From NCBI RefSeq assembly GCF_040045035.1, contig NZ_JBDZDS010000001.1, positions 186,001 to 250,000 of the forward strand: a stretch of 64,000 bases of DNA, in the 5' to 3' direction. Source of the stretch: Pseudaminobacter sp040045035 (lineage in GTDB: Bacteria > Pseudomonadota > Alphaproteobacteria > Rhizobiales > Rhizobiaceae). The position numbers were made by a program, and so were the translations under genes. Positions 44,601 to 53,119 of this stretch are shown here, piece by piece; position 1 is the first letter of the stretch, and the number at the start of each line of letters is the position of its first letter. The notes beneath the pieces were generated by a model. It made no database searches. It was not told the origin of the DNA and worked only from the letters and a program-made list of their open reading frames with translations.

Positions 44601-45451
44601 GACGCGAAGCGCCCAAGACGGTCGCCGACTACGCGCCGTTGATATACCCGGCGGTGATGCTGGTCGTGTTCTTCGTGGTGCCGTTTTCCACCATGATCGC
44701 GGTCAGCTTCTTCAAGCGCAATCCGTCCGGCTTCTACACGCCGGATTTCGTGTTCGACAATTACGCGCGCTTCCTGTCGACGTTCTTCGGCTCTGTGCTC
44801 GGCTTTTCGCTGATGCTGGCCGTTCTCGTCGCCATCTGCTGCGTGGGGATCGCTTTCCCTTTCACCTACTTGCTCACCAAATGCACACGTAAGGTGCAAA
44901 CAGTGTGGCTGGTCTGCCTGCTTTCGGTGCTGTCGCTGTCGGAAGTCATCATCGGCTTCAGCTGGTCGACGCTGTTTTCGCGCACCGCCGGCATCACCAA
45001 CCTTCTCGTCGCCGTCGGCCTGATGTCCCAGCCGCAGGCGCTGCTGCCCGGCTTTGGTGCCGTTCTGACGGGCATGGTCTACCAGGCCATGCCCTACACG
45101 ATCCTTGTGCTCTATCCTGCCCTGGTGCGTCTTGACCCGACCCTGCTCGAGGCCGCGCGCACGCTTGGTGCCTCGCCGGTTCGTGCCTTCTTCAACGTGG
45201 TGACACCGGCACTGCGCAACACGCTGGTGGCGACGCTGATCATGGTCTTCGTCTTCGCGCTCGGCTCCTACCTGCTGCCGCAGATTCTTGGCCGGCCGCA
45301 GCACTGGACGCTGTCGGTGCTGATCACCGACCAGGCCATCTACCAGTCCAACATGCCGTTTGCGGCGGCTATGGCAGTGTTTTTGGTGCTGATCTCGCTG
45401 GCGTTGGTGGGGCTCACCCTGCTCGTCGGCCGGAAGGAGAGCGCGGCATGA
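44597..45451 (+). CDS. potB: ABC transporter permease, PotB type
   Basis: 284-residue inner-membrane permease with six helices and the EAA loop (LLEAARTLGASPVRAFFNVVTPAL) that docks the ATPase. The true start is ATG 44597, overlapping the ATPase stop by four bases; the much longer frame seen from 43658 is a shadow of the ATPase gene. Ends with a four-base overlap onto the second permease. Confidence 0.92.
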   Translation: MRREAPKTVADYAPLIYPAVMLVVFFVVPFSTMIAVSFFKRNPSGFYTPDFVFDNYARFLSTFFGSVLGFSLMLAVLVAICCVGIAFPFTYLLTKCTRKVQTVWLVCLLSVLSLSEVIIGFSWSTLFSRTAGITNLLVAVGLMSQPQALLPGFGAVLTGMVYQAMPYTILVLYPALVRLDPTLLEAARTLGASPVRAFFNVVTPALRNTLVATLIMVFVFALGSYLLPQILGRPQHWTLSVLITDQAIYQSNMPFAAAMAVFLVLISLALVGLTLLVGRKESAA

Positions 45452-46251
45452 TGCAGAACTGGCTTCGCAAGCTTTATTTCGTTGCCGTGGCGCTGTTTCT
45501 GGCGGCTCCGCTGGTGGTCGTGCTCGGGGTCTCGGTCAATCAGAAGCAGGACCTGACCTTCCCGCCGAAGGGCTTTTCGTTCGCCTGGTATTCGCAGATT
45601 TTCACCGATCCCGAATGGCGCAGCGCGCTGATCGCCTCGCTGCTCTTGGCGCTGTCCTCCGCGGCAATCGCGGTTTCCGTGGCGCTTCCGCTGTCCTGGT
45701 TCCTGTGGCGGCGCAAGGCGCCCTGGGCGCGCATCTTCCAGCTGCTCGGCGTGGCGCCCTTCATCTTGCCACCGGTCATCACCGCGCTCGGCTTCCTGAC
45801 CTTCTGGGCCACCACCGGCTTCTACGGAGCGCCCTGGACGGCGGCGATCAGCCACGCGATCTTCTTCGTCACCCTGCCGCTGGTGACCCTGTCGCTCGGC
45901 TTTGCCTCGATCGACAACTCGCTGGTCGAGGCGGCGTCCACCATGGGCGCCGACGACCGCACGGTGGCGCGCACCGTGGTGCTGCCGCTGATCCTGCCCT
46001 ATCTCGTATCGGGCTATGCGTTCGCCTTCGTGCTGTCGCTGAACGAGTACATCATCGCCTACATGACCATCGGCTTCACCATGGAGACGCTGCCGATCAA
46101 GATCTTCAACGCCTTGCGCTATGGCTACACGCCGACCATGGCGGCGGTCTCGGTGTTCTTCGTGGCGCTTGCGGCTCTGGTCTTCGGGCTGATCGCGAAG
46201 TTCGGCGATATCAGAAAACTGCTCGGCGCCATGGGTTCGGAGGTCAGGTGA
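45448..46251 (+). CDS. potC: ABC transporter permease, PotC type
   Basis: 267-residue permease with six helices and an EAA loop (LVEAASTMGADDRTVARTVVLPLIL). It pairs with the preceding permease to form the channel. Start ATG 45448 overlaps the upstream stop by four bases, and its stop shares one base with the following carbon-nitrogen hydrolase start, so ATPase, permeases and hydrolase form one translationally coupled unit. Confidence 0.92.
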   Translation: MMQNWLRKLYFVAVALFLAAPLVVVLGVSVNQKQDLTFPPKGFSFAWYSQIFTDPEWRSALIASLLLALSSAAIAVSVALPLSWFLWRRKAPWARIFQLLGVAPFILPPVITALGFLTFWATTGFYGAPWTAAISHAIFFVTLPLVTLSLGFASIDNSLVEAASTMGADDRTVARTVVLPLILPYLVSGYAFAFVLSLNEYIIAYMTIGFTMETLPIKIFNALRYGYTPTMAAVSVFFVALAALVFGLIAKFGDIRKLLGAMGSEVR

Positions 46252-47024
46252 TGAAACTCGCAGCACTCCAGATGCAGTCGGTCGCCGGCGATGTGACCGC
46301 CAATCTCGCACGGATCAGACAGGCCGCGCTCGAAGCGGCCGCAGCCGGCGCGACGCTCTTGATCACGCCGGAACTCTCGCTCACCGGCTATGGTGCGGGC
46401 GAAGCGATCCGCAAGCTGGCCGAACCGGAAGATGGCGAGCAGGCCGACCGGCTGGCCGCGATTTCGGACGAGACCGGCATCGGCATCGTCGCCGGCTTTG
46501 CCGAGCGCCACGGCGAGGCGATCTACAACAGCGCGCTCTATGTCGACGGGCTTGGCGCGCGCACCGTCTACCGCAAGTCGCATCTCTACGGCCCTTACGA
46601 GCGGGGCCTGTTCGTGCCTGAAGAGCCTAAGGCGCAGGTCATCAACCACCGCGGCACCACGGTCGGCCTGCTGATCTGCTATGACGTTGAGTTCCCCGAA
46701 AACGTCCGCCGCCTGGCGCTGGCGGGCGCAGAGGTCATCGCCGTGCCGACGGCGCTGCCGAAGAGCGACCATGACGAGCTCATCGCGCGCAAGATGATCC
46801 CGGTCCGCGCCTTCGAGAATCAGGTCTTCGTCGCCTATGTGAACCATTGCGGCGCCGATGCGCTGTTCTCCTATGCGGGGCTTTCGGTCATCGCCGCGCC
46901 CGACGGTTCGCTGCTGGCCGAAGGCGGAGCGACTGGTGAGAAATTGTTGATCGCAAAAATCGACACCGGCGATTACGTCGAATCCGCGGCCGCAAATTCC
47001 TATCTCGCCGATCTCAGGAGCTGA
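46251..47024 (+). CDS. Carbon-nitrogen hydrolase (amidase/nitrilase superfamily)
   Basis: 257 residues from ATG 46251 with GGAGG at 46239-46243. The Glu-Lys-Cys triad is visible: LLITPELSLTGYG, VYRKSHLYGPYE and LLICYDVEFPENVRRLALAG. Members hydrolyse amides such as N-carbamoylputrescine, omega-amides or 4-guanidinobutyramide. It is coupled to the ABC permeases and shares the locus with a ureohydrolase, so I infer it hydrolyses an amide related to the transported guanidino compound, 4-guanidinobutyramide being the best fit. N-carbamoylputrescine amidase is less likely because no agmatine deiminase is present. Confidence 0.88.
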   Translation: MKLAALQMQSVAGDVTANLARIRQAALEAAAAGATLLITPELSLTGYGAGEAIRKLAEPEDGEQADRLAAISDETGIGIVAGFAERHGEAIYNSALYVDGLGARTVYRKSHLYGPYERGLFVPEEPKAQVINHRGTTVGLLICYDVEFPENVRRLALAGAEVIAVPTALPKSDHDELIARKMIPVRAFENQVFVAYVNHCGADALFSYAGLSVIAAPDGSLLAEGGATGEKLLIAKIDTGDYVESAAANSYLADLRS

Positions 47025-47081
47025 CAGGTACGGCCGGGGGGTATTGCGGGCTTCAGTGAAGCTCGCGCCCGGTCATTGACC

Positions 47082-47378
47082 TTACTTGGTGAGTGGCTTT
47101 GCCTGCTGCTGTCCCCCAACCGCAGCGGGAGGAGGGGCATCTTCGGCCAGAATCCCCGTGATACGGGCAAAGCTCTCGAAGGCCTTGTGCGCATCTTCCG
47201 CCGAAAGCCGGGCTTCGATTGCGGCATGGCAGCCGTTCACGGCGCAATTGTAAACAGGCCCGCGGCGCTCGGGCGGCCAGCGGTGAAGAAATTCCAGTGC
47301 CTCGTCGACGTTGTCGACCTCCTTGATCTGGTGTTCGATCGAGACGCGCACCGGAGAAAGGAATTGCAAGTTGTGCAT
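47082..47378 (-). CDS. DUF982 family protein
   Basis: 98 residues: VRVSIEHQIKEVDNVDEALEFLHRWPPERRGPVYNCAVNGCHAAIEARLSA is the DUF982 pattern of short rhizobial proteins of unknown function, often multi-copy in a genome. GGAGGCAGG lies before ATG 47378. A disordered tail follows residue 80. It sits alone between the amidohydrolase and VanZ-like genes; no partner is suggested. Confidence 0.85.
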   Translation of the reverse strand: MHNLQFLSPVRVSIEHQIKEVDNVDEALEFLHRWPPERRGPVYNCAVNGCHAAIEARLSAEDAHKAFESFARITGILAEDAPPPAAVGGQQQAKPLTK

Positions 47379-47554
47379 GACCTGCCTCCGAATTCTGGAG
47401 CAACATATGTTGCCCGCTGCATTCCGTTGGCCTGTTGGGATCGCGTCCGCTAACGAACGTCGCGTGACCCTGGCGTCTAGGCGCCACTGAGACAGGATTA
47501 CGTCTTAACGGACACGTCGCACCCTGCCCGCCGGCTCTGAACCCACAAACCCGA

Positions 47555-47568
47555 TAGCGTTAACGCTA
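47555..47568. promoter_or_regulatory. 14-base perfect palindrome
   Basis: TAGCGTTAACGCTA is a perfect palindrome between the VanZ-like and DUF982 genes. Both lie on the minus strand, so the site is upstream of DUF982 (177 bases from its start) and downstream of the VanZ-like gene. With no loop it is an operator candidate, not a terminator. No regulator can be named. Confidence 0.35.
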
Positions 47569-47600
47569 CGCGTGGAGAAAGGTTGCGCAAGCAGCGTTTC

Positions 47601-47954
47601 TTAGCCGCCGGCGCTCCAACGCCGCGAGAGCCGGTTGATCGCCATTCCGACGAGGGCGCCGCCAATGCCGCCTGACGCCTTCACCACTGCGTCCTCGAAG
47701 CGGGCGTGACGCGTCGATGACAGCAACTGCGACAGCTCGGAGACGAACGCGGCTCCCATGACGAAACAGGCGACCAGAATCCAATGCCTCGGATATCCGA
47801 TGGCGAAGGCAAGGCCAAGAACGGCGAAGGCGAAGAGGCGTTCGAGGCCCGCCGGCTCGCCCGTGGTCGGCCGCCATTCGATCGGGGAAATCGTTACGAA
47901 AAAAATCGCTATCAGCAACAGCCATGCGATCGGACGTGCAAAGCGGCTAACCAT
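47601..47954 (-). CDS. VanZ-like small membrane protein
   Basis: 117 residues with three hydrophobic helices (IAWLLLIAIFFVTISPIEW, LFAFAVLGLAFAIGY, WILVACFVMGAAFVSELSQL) and the VanZ-type motif SELSQLLSSTRHARFEDAVVKASGG, with conserved acidic and arginine residues. VanZ-like proteins occur in envelope contexts but their biochemical activity is unknown. Start ATG 47954. Confidence 0.82.
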   Translation of the reverse strand: MVSRFARPIAWLLLIAIFFVTISPIEWRPTTGEPAGLERLFAFAVLGLAFAIGYPRHWILVACFVMGAAFVSELSQLLSSTRHARFEDAVVKASGGIGGALVGMAINRLSRRWSAGG

Positions 47955-48256
47955 CGTTCATCCCATAGCCAGAAGGCAGCTTGCAATCCATGAAGGGTAG
48001 CAAAGCGTTCGGAAGAGCTGCACATAACTTTTCTACGAAAAGGCCGCCAGATGCCAGGTGCAAGTGCTGCCGAGTTCCCGGAAGAACGACAAACAGGGCT
48101 GGCGGGCCGGGCGGCGCATACCTAGGTATTTTGGAGAACGTACCAAGGTAGAGCGCAGCGCACCCGGTCCCGATCGGTGAACGCCTATTGTGATCACACT
48201 TTTGGGCACCGATTGCAGGGAGAAGCGCAGCGCTCGCTTTTTTGGAAGGGTGCACG
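47955..48256. promoter_or_regulatory. Upstream region of RND operon with tandem palindromes
   Basis: 302 bases without a gene. TACCTAGGTA (48119-48128) is a perfect palindrome and TACCAAGGTA (48141-48150) a near copy, centres 22 bases apart, so both face the same side of the helix. A second palindrome TGTGATCACA lies at 48189-48198, 59 bases before the adaptor start. They look like operators for the efflux operon; no regulator gene is adjacent. Confidence 0.5.
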
Positions 48257-49387
48257 ATGCTCAAGCGCATGGTGCTTATGCTCGTCCTCACCGCACTGGT
48301 TCTGGGCGGTGTTTTCGGCTTCGAGGCATTCAAGTCTTCCATGATCCGGAGCGTGATGGCCTCGCTGGCCAATCCGCCGCAAACCGTGTCGACGATGACC
48401 GCTACCACCGAGAAATGGCAGCCGCAGTTGGAGGCGGTCGGCAGCGTGCGGGCAGTCAACGGGGCCAATCTCAGCGGGCAGGTCGCGGGCATCGTCTCCG
48501 CCCTGCATTTCGAATCGGGCGCCGACGTCAAGAAGGGAGACCCTTTGGTCGAACTCGAGTCGGCTGACGACATCGCGCACCTCGAAGCACTGAAGGCAAC
48601 CGCAGCTTTGGCCAAGATCGTATTCGACCGCGACAGCAAGCTCGTCAAAACCAACTACGTGAGCCAGCAACAGGTCGACACCGACCGTGCAAACCTCCTG
48701 AACGCGGAGGCGTTGGCAACCCAGCAACAGGCTCTGGTCGAATACAAGTCTATCAAGGCGCCTTTCGCCGGCCGGCTCGGCATTCGCCAGGTGGACCTTG
48801 GCCAATATCTTCCCGCGGGCACCTCAATCGTCACGCTCCAGCAGCTCGATCCGATCTACATCGACTTTTACATGCCCCAGCAGTCGCTGGCTCAGATCAA
48901 GGTTGGCCAGGCCGTTTCGGCGAAGGTCGATACCTTTCCCAACCGCAAGTTCGATGGAGAGATCTCGGCGATCAACTCCCTGGTGGACACCGCTACTCGC
49001 AACGTCCAGGTCCGCGCCACGATACAGAACAAGGACAAGCTGTTGCTGCCCGGCATGTTTGCAACCGTCGACATCGATGTCGCTGCGCCGCAGAGATTCG
49101 TGACCCTTCCTCAAACCGCGATCGCCTATAATTCCTACGGCGACATCGTCTATCTCGTAGATGATGAGGGCAAGGACCAGAACGGCGAGCCTCGGCTGGT
49201 CGCAAGACAGACTTTCGTGACTACTGGCTCGACCCGCGGCGACCAGGTCGCGGTGCTCGACGGCGTCAAGGATGGCGATGTCGTTGTCACTGCGGGCCAG
49301 ATCAAGCTGCGCAATGGGGTGCCGGTCAAGATCGACAATACCGTGCAGCCGACCAATGATCCCAATCCGAGGCCGACGGACAAATGA
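48257..49387 (+). CDS. RND efflux periplasmic adaptor (membrane-fusion protein)
   Basis: 376 residues from ATG 48257, GGAAGGG upstream. An N-terminal anchor helix (MLVLTALVLGGVFGFEAF) is followed by the first lipoyl half (GSVRAVNGANLSGQVAGIVSALHFESGADVKKGD), a short hairpin, the second lipoyl half (KAPFAGRLGIRQVDLGQYL), the beta-barrel (PNRKFDGEISAINSLVDTATRNVQVRA) and the membrane-proximal domain. It links the inner-membrane pump to an outer-membrane channel, which is not encoded here and is probably a shared TolC-type protein. Operon with the pump gene 51 bases downstream. Confidence 0.93.
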   Translation: MLKRMVLMLVLTALVLGGVFGFEAFKSSMIRSVMASLANPPQTVSTMTATTEKWQPQLEAVGSVRAVNGANLSGQVAGIVSALHFESGADVKKGDPLVELESADDIAHLEALKATAALAKIVFDRDSKLVKTNYVSQQQVDTDRANLLNAEALATQQQALVEYKSIKAPFAGRLGIRQVDLGQYLPAGTSIVTLQQLDPIYIDFYMPQQSLAQIKVGQAVSAKVDTFPNRKFDGEISAINSLVDTATRNVQVRATIQNKDKLLLPGMFATVDIDVAAPQRFVTLPQTAIAYNSYGDIVYLVDDEGKDQNGEPRLVARQTFVTTGSTRGDQVAVLDGVKDGDVVVTAGQIKLRNGVPVKIDNTVQPTNDPNPRPTDK

Positions 49388-49438
49388 TCGACGCGGTCCC
49401 GGGGTAGTTGACTTTAGGAAAGTATGCGGTGGGTCGTG

Positions 49439-52400
49439 ATGAATTTCACCGACATCTTCATCCGCCGTCCGGTCCTGGCGATCGTCGTCAGCCTGACGAT
49501 CCTGGTGCTTGGCCTCCGCGCGGTCGGCTCCTTGCCGATCCTGCAATATCCCCGCACCGAAAATACCGTCGTCACGGTCACGACCACTTATTACGGCGCC
49601 GACCCGGACGTCATCGCCGGGTTCATCGCCACGCCCCTGGAGAACGCCATCGCCCAAGCCAATGGCATCGACTACATGAGTTCCTCCAGTCAGACCGGCG
49701 TCAACATCATCACCATCTATCTCCGTCTCAACTACGATGCCGACAAGGCGCTGACGGAGATCAATACCAAGGTCGCCTCGGTCACGAACCAGCTGCCCCC
49801 AGGCACGCAGCAGCCGGTTCTGACGGTCAAGGTCGGGCAGACCATCGACGCCATGTATATGGGCTTCGACAGCGACGTGCTGCCGCGCAACAAGATCACG
49901 GACTATCTGGTCCGGGTGGTGCAGCCCAAACTCCAGGCGGTGCCTGGCGTGCAGACCGCCGAAATCCTGGGCGGGCAGAACTTCGCGCTGCGGGCTTGGC
50001 TAGAGCCGGTGAAACTGGCCGCCTTCGGCCTTACGGCAAACGACATCGCAACTGCCCTGCTGCAGAACGACTACATTGCGGGGCTGGGCACCACCAAGGG
50101 CCAGATGGTACAGGTCAACCTGACCGCTTCGACAAACCTGCACAGCGTGGAGCAGTTCGCCAATCTCGTGATCAAGCAGTCCGGTGGCGCCATCGTACGG
50201 CTGAAGGATGTGGCCAACGTCACGCTTGGCGCTGACGACTACGAGTCGCAGGTCGCCTTCGATGGCAAGCAGGCCGTCTACATCGGCATCCAGGTCGCGC
50301 CGGGTGCCAATCTGCTCGATGTCATCGCCGGCGTACGCAAGCAGTTTCCCGGCATCGTGGAGCAACTGCCGCAGGGCCTCCGCGGGACGATCGTCTACGA
50401 CTCGACCGACTTCGTGAACAGCTCGATCCACGAGGTCATATGGACCCTGGGCGAAGCGCTGTTGATCGTCACGTTGGTCATCTTCGCGTTTCTTGGCTCG
50501 TTCCGCTCGGTGCTGATCCCGGTCGTGGCCATCCCCCTGTCGCTCATCGGCGCGTTCACGATGATGCTGGCGCTCGGGTTCTCCATAAACCTGCTGACGC
50601 TGCTGGCCCTGGTGCTGGCCATCGGCCTCGTCGTCGACGACGCGATCATCGTGGTCGAGAACGTCAACCGGCATCTGGACGAGGGTGTGCAGCCTATCCC
50701 GGCGGCGATCATGGCGGCGCGGGAACTGGGCGGCCCGATCATCGCCATGACCGTGGTGCTCGTCGCCGTCTATGTCCCAATCGGGTTCCAGGGCGGATTG
50801 ACCGGGGCTCTTTTCACCGAGTTCGCCTTCACGCTGGTGGGAGCCGTAACGGTTTCGGCCATCATCGCACTGACGCTGTCGCCGATGATGTGCTCGCGCA
50901 TCCTCAGGGCACGCGACAGGGATGGACCCGGCTGGCAAGACCGCTTGGCGGACTTCATCGACCGTTCGTTCGATCGCGTCCGCAATGGCTACGAACGGCT
51001 GCTGCATGGCAGCCTCAACTACATCCCCGTCACGGCCACCTTTGCCTTTATCGTGCTCGGCAGCATCTATTTCCTCTATGGCGGTGCCAAGAGCGAGCTG
51101 GCGCCGCAGGAGGATGAGGGGGTCATCATCGCCTCCTCGACGCCGGCTGCCAACGCCACCCTGGAACAGAAGCTGCTCTATTCGAGGCAGATCTACGAGA
51201 TATACGCCAAGTACCCGGAGACCGCTCACGTGTTCCAGATAGACGCGCCGGGCCAGTCTATCGCGGGCATGGTCTTCACCCCGTGGGATCAGCGCACGCG
51301 GACCACCAATGAGTTGCAGCCCATCATCCAGAAGCAGCTCGACGGAGTGGCCGGCGTGCGCGTGGCCGCGTTCCAACTGCCGCCGCTGCCCGGCAGTCAG
51401 GGCCTGCCGGTGCAATTCGTGCTGCAGACGACGGAACCCTTCGAAGCGCTCAACGAGAAGGCGCAGAATTTTCTGCAGGAAGCGCTGAAGAGCGGGATGT
51501 TCATCTTTCTCGACAGCGATCTCAAGATCGACAACCCGCAGGCGATCGTGCAGATCGACCGCAACAAGACAGCGCAGCTGGGCTTCAAGATGAGCGATGT
51601 GGGCGCAGCGCTCGGTGGCATGTTGGGCGGAGGCTACGTAAACTATTTCAGCCTCGACAATCGCTCCTACAAGGTCATTCCGCAGGTCCAGCAGCGCAGC
51701 CGCCTGAACGTCCAGCAGTTGATGAACTACTACATCGGCTCGGTAAACGGAGTTCCGATACCGCTGTCGACGGTCGCCAGGATCGAGACGAAGGCCGTTC
51801 CGGAATCGATCAATCATTTCCAGCAGCTGAACAGCGCGACGATCCAGGGCGTGGCCGCGCCCGGCGTGGCCCAGGCCGATGCGCTGAAGTTTCTGCAGGA
51901 TCTGGCCGCGCGTACCCTGCCGCAGGGCTACTCCGTCGACTATGGCGGCCTGTCCCGACAGTACATCCAGGAGTCGTCGGGCTTTGTCGTCACCTTCGCC
52001 TTCGCCCTGATCATCATCTACCTGGCTTTGGCCGCCCTGTTCGAGAGCTTCCGCGATCCGGCCATCATCCTGGTCTCGGTCCCGATGTCGATCGCCGGCG
52101 CACTCATCTTCATCAGCATCGGCATCGGTGGGGCGAGCCTGAACATCTACACGCAGGTGGGACTGGTGACGTTGATGGGGCTGATCAGCAAGCACGGTAT
52201 CCTGATCGTCGAATTCGCGAACGACCTTCAGCAAAAAGGCAAATCCAAGCGCGAGGCGATCGAGGCGGCATGCGGCATTCGCCTGCGGCCGATCCTGATG
52301 ACGACGGCGGCGATGGTGCTGGGCGTCATCCCGCTGATCATCGCCACCGGCGCGGGTGCGGTCTCGCGCTTCAACATGGGGCTGGTCATCGCCAGCGGCT

Positions 52401-52510
52401 TGACGATCGGCACGCTGTTCACGTTGTTCGTCGTGCCCGCCGTCTACATGATGATCGCGGCCGACCACTCCAGGCTTGCGGAGGTTGGCAAGGGCGCCGA
52501 ACAGGCATGA
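49439..52510 (+). CDS. RND multidrug efflux pump, HAE1 family
   Basis: 1023 residues, full length for AcrB/MexF-type proton-driven exporters. It starts MNFTDIFIRRPVLAIVVSLTI, with the proton-relay aspartates in the fourth helix (LVLAIGLVVDDAIIVVENV), the large porter loops, the second-half helix cluster and the end segment RPILMTTAAMVLGVIPLIIATGAGAVSRFNMG. I favour ATG 49439 from the family start; ATG 49424 is in frame and has AGGAAAG nearby. Substrate range is unknown. A decayed second RND locus at 34.4-35.1 kb may once have been a partly redundant system. Confidence 0.95.
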   Translation: MNFTDIFIRRPVLAIVVSLTILVLGLRAVGSLPILQYPRTENTVVTVTTTYYGADPDVIAGFIATPLENAIAQANGIDYMSSSSQTGVNIITIYLRLNYDADKALTEINTKVASVTNQLPPGTQQPVLTVKVGQTIDAMYMGFDSDVLPRNKITDYLVRVVQPKLQAVPGVQTAEILGGQNFALRAWLEPVKLAAFGLTANDIATALLQNDYIAGLGTTKGQMVQVNLTASTNLHSVEQFANLVIKQSGGAIVRLKDVANVTLGADDYESQVAFDGKQAVYIGIQVAPGANLLDVIAGVRKQFPGIVEQLPQGLRGTIVYDSTDFVNSSIHEVIWTLGEALLIVTLVIFAFLGSFRSVLIPVVAIPLSLIGAFTMMLALGFSINLLTLLALVLAIGLVVDDAIIVVENVNRHLDEGVQPIPAAIMAARELGGPIIAMTVVLVAVYVPIGFQGGLTGALFTEFAFTLVGAVTVSAIIALTLSPMMCSRILRARDRDGPGWQDRLADFIDRSFDRVRNGYERLLHGSLNYIPVTATFAFIVLGSIYFLYGGAKSELAPQEDEGVIIASSTPAANATLEQKLLYSRQIYEIYAKYPETAHVFQIDAPGQSIAGMVFTPWDQRTRTTNELQPIIQKQLDGVAGVRVAAFQLPPLPGSQGLPVQFVLQTTEPFEALNEKAQNFLQEALKSGMFIFLDSDLKIDNPQAIVQIDRNKTAQLGFKMSDVGAALGGMLGGGYVNYFSLDNRSYKVIPQVQQRSRLNVQQLMNYYIGSVNGVPIPLSTVARIETKAVPESINHFQQLNSATIQGVAAPGVAQADALKFLQDLAARTLPQGYSVDYGGLSRQYIQESSGFVVTFAFALIIIYLALAALFESFRDPAIILVSVPMSIAGALIFISIGIGGASLNIYTQVGLVTLMGLISKHGILIVEFANDLQQKGKSKREAIEAACGIRLRPILMTTAAMVLGVIPLIIATGAGAVSRFNMGLVIASGLTIGTLFTLFVVPAVYMMIAADHSRLAEVGKGAEQA

Positions 52511-52544
52511 CCGACCCTCGGCGCTCGACCGAGAGGCGCCCTGC

Positions 52545-52558
52545 TTGATCGCAATCAA
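52545..52558 (+). promoter_or_regulatory. FNR/FixK-type box upstream of host-attachment gene
   Basis: TTGAT-CGCA-ATCAA, a perfect palindromic FNR/FixK site, centred 58.5 bases before ATG 52610. A class II start would fall near 52593; the -10 there is weak (around GACTTGAT). It lies between the RND pump stop and the next gene, so it most likely serves the host-attachment, ftsH and alcohol dehydrogenase genes. Confidence 0.78.
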
Positions 52559-52609
52559 GGCGAAAGCCGGCAAGAACAGAGAGACTTGATCCAGGACCAG
52601 GAGGTCGAA

Positions 52610-53080
52610 ATGAAGCCGCTCAGGATTTGGGTTCTCGTGGCAGACGGTTCACGCGCGCGTATCCTGCGCAATGCGGTCACGCAGGAACGGCCAGCCGAAC
52701 CGCTGGAGGAACTGGTCTTCACTTCGCCCAAGAAGCAGTTGCGGGAGATCATGGCCGACAAGCCAGGCCGAGGCTTCGCCTCGGCGGGAGGCACCCGCAG
52801 TTCGTCGATGGAATATCACTCCGACCCGGTGCACGAAGAGCAGCAGGCGTTTGCGGCGATGCTTGTCTCGGTGCTCCAAGAGCATCTTCTGGCGGGCGAC
52901 TTCGACCGCCTCGCCATCATCGCCGCTCCCCGCATGCTTGGAGACCTTCGCCAGGCACTGCCGGAAGGGCTTCGCAACATCACCATAACCGAGATCTCAA
53001 AGGATCTCACCAGACTGGGGATACTGGAGCTGCGCGAAGCCGTGAGCCAAATGAACTTCAGTCAACTCAAGACCGGCTGA
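52610..53080 (+). CDS. Host attachment protein family (PF10116-type)
   Basis: 156 residues from ATG 52610 with GGAGG five bases upstream. Family sequence: WVLVADGSRARIL at the start, a middle basic loop (GRGFASAGGTRSSSMEYHSDP), FDRLAIIAAPRMLGDLRQALP and the closing ISKDLTRLGILELREAV. The name comes from an Agrobacterium attachment phenotype. The fold is thought to resemble release-factor-type RNA-binding domains, so a ribosome-linked role is possible. It is the first gene after an FNR/FixK box and lies 39 bases before ftsH. Confidence 0.88.
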   Translation: MKPLRIWVLVADGSRARILRNAVTQERPAEPLEELVFTSPKKQLREIMADKPGRGFASAGGTRSSSMEYHSDPVHEEQQAFAAMLVSVLQEHLLAGDFDRLAIIAAPRMLGDLRQALPEGLRNITITEISKDLTRLGILELREAVSQMNFSQLKTG

Positions 53081-53119
53081 GGCCGGCAGCCGCTCGGGAC
53101 GCGCCCCCAGGAATTGCTC

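Noticed and set aside
48189..48198. TGTGATCACA as a CRP site
   Set aside because: CRP needs TGTGA-N6-TCACA; here the halves are fused with no spacer. Kept only as a possible other operator.
50000..52573. 857-residue open frame on the minus strand
   Set aside because: Long only because GC-rich codons in the RND pump gene leave no antisense stops; arginine/aspartate-rich and without any recognisable domain.
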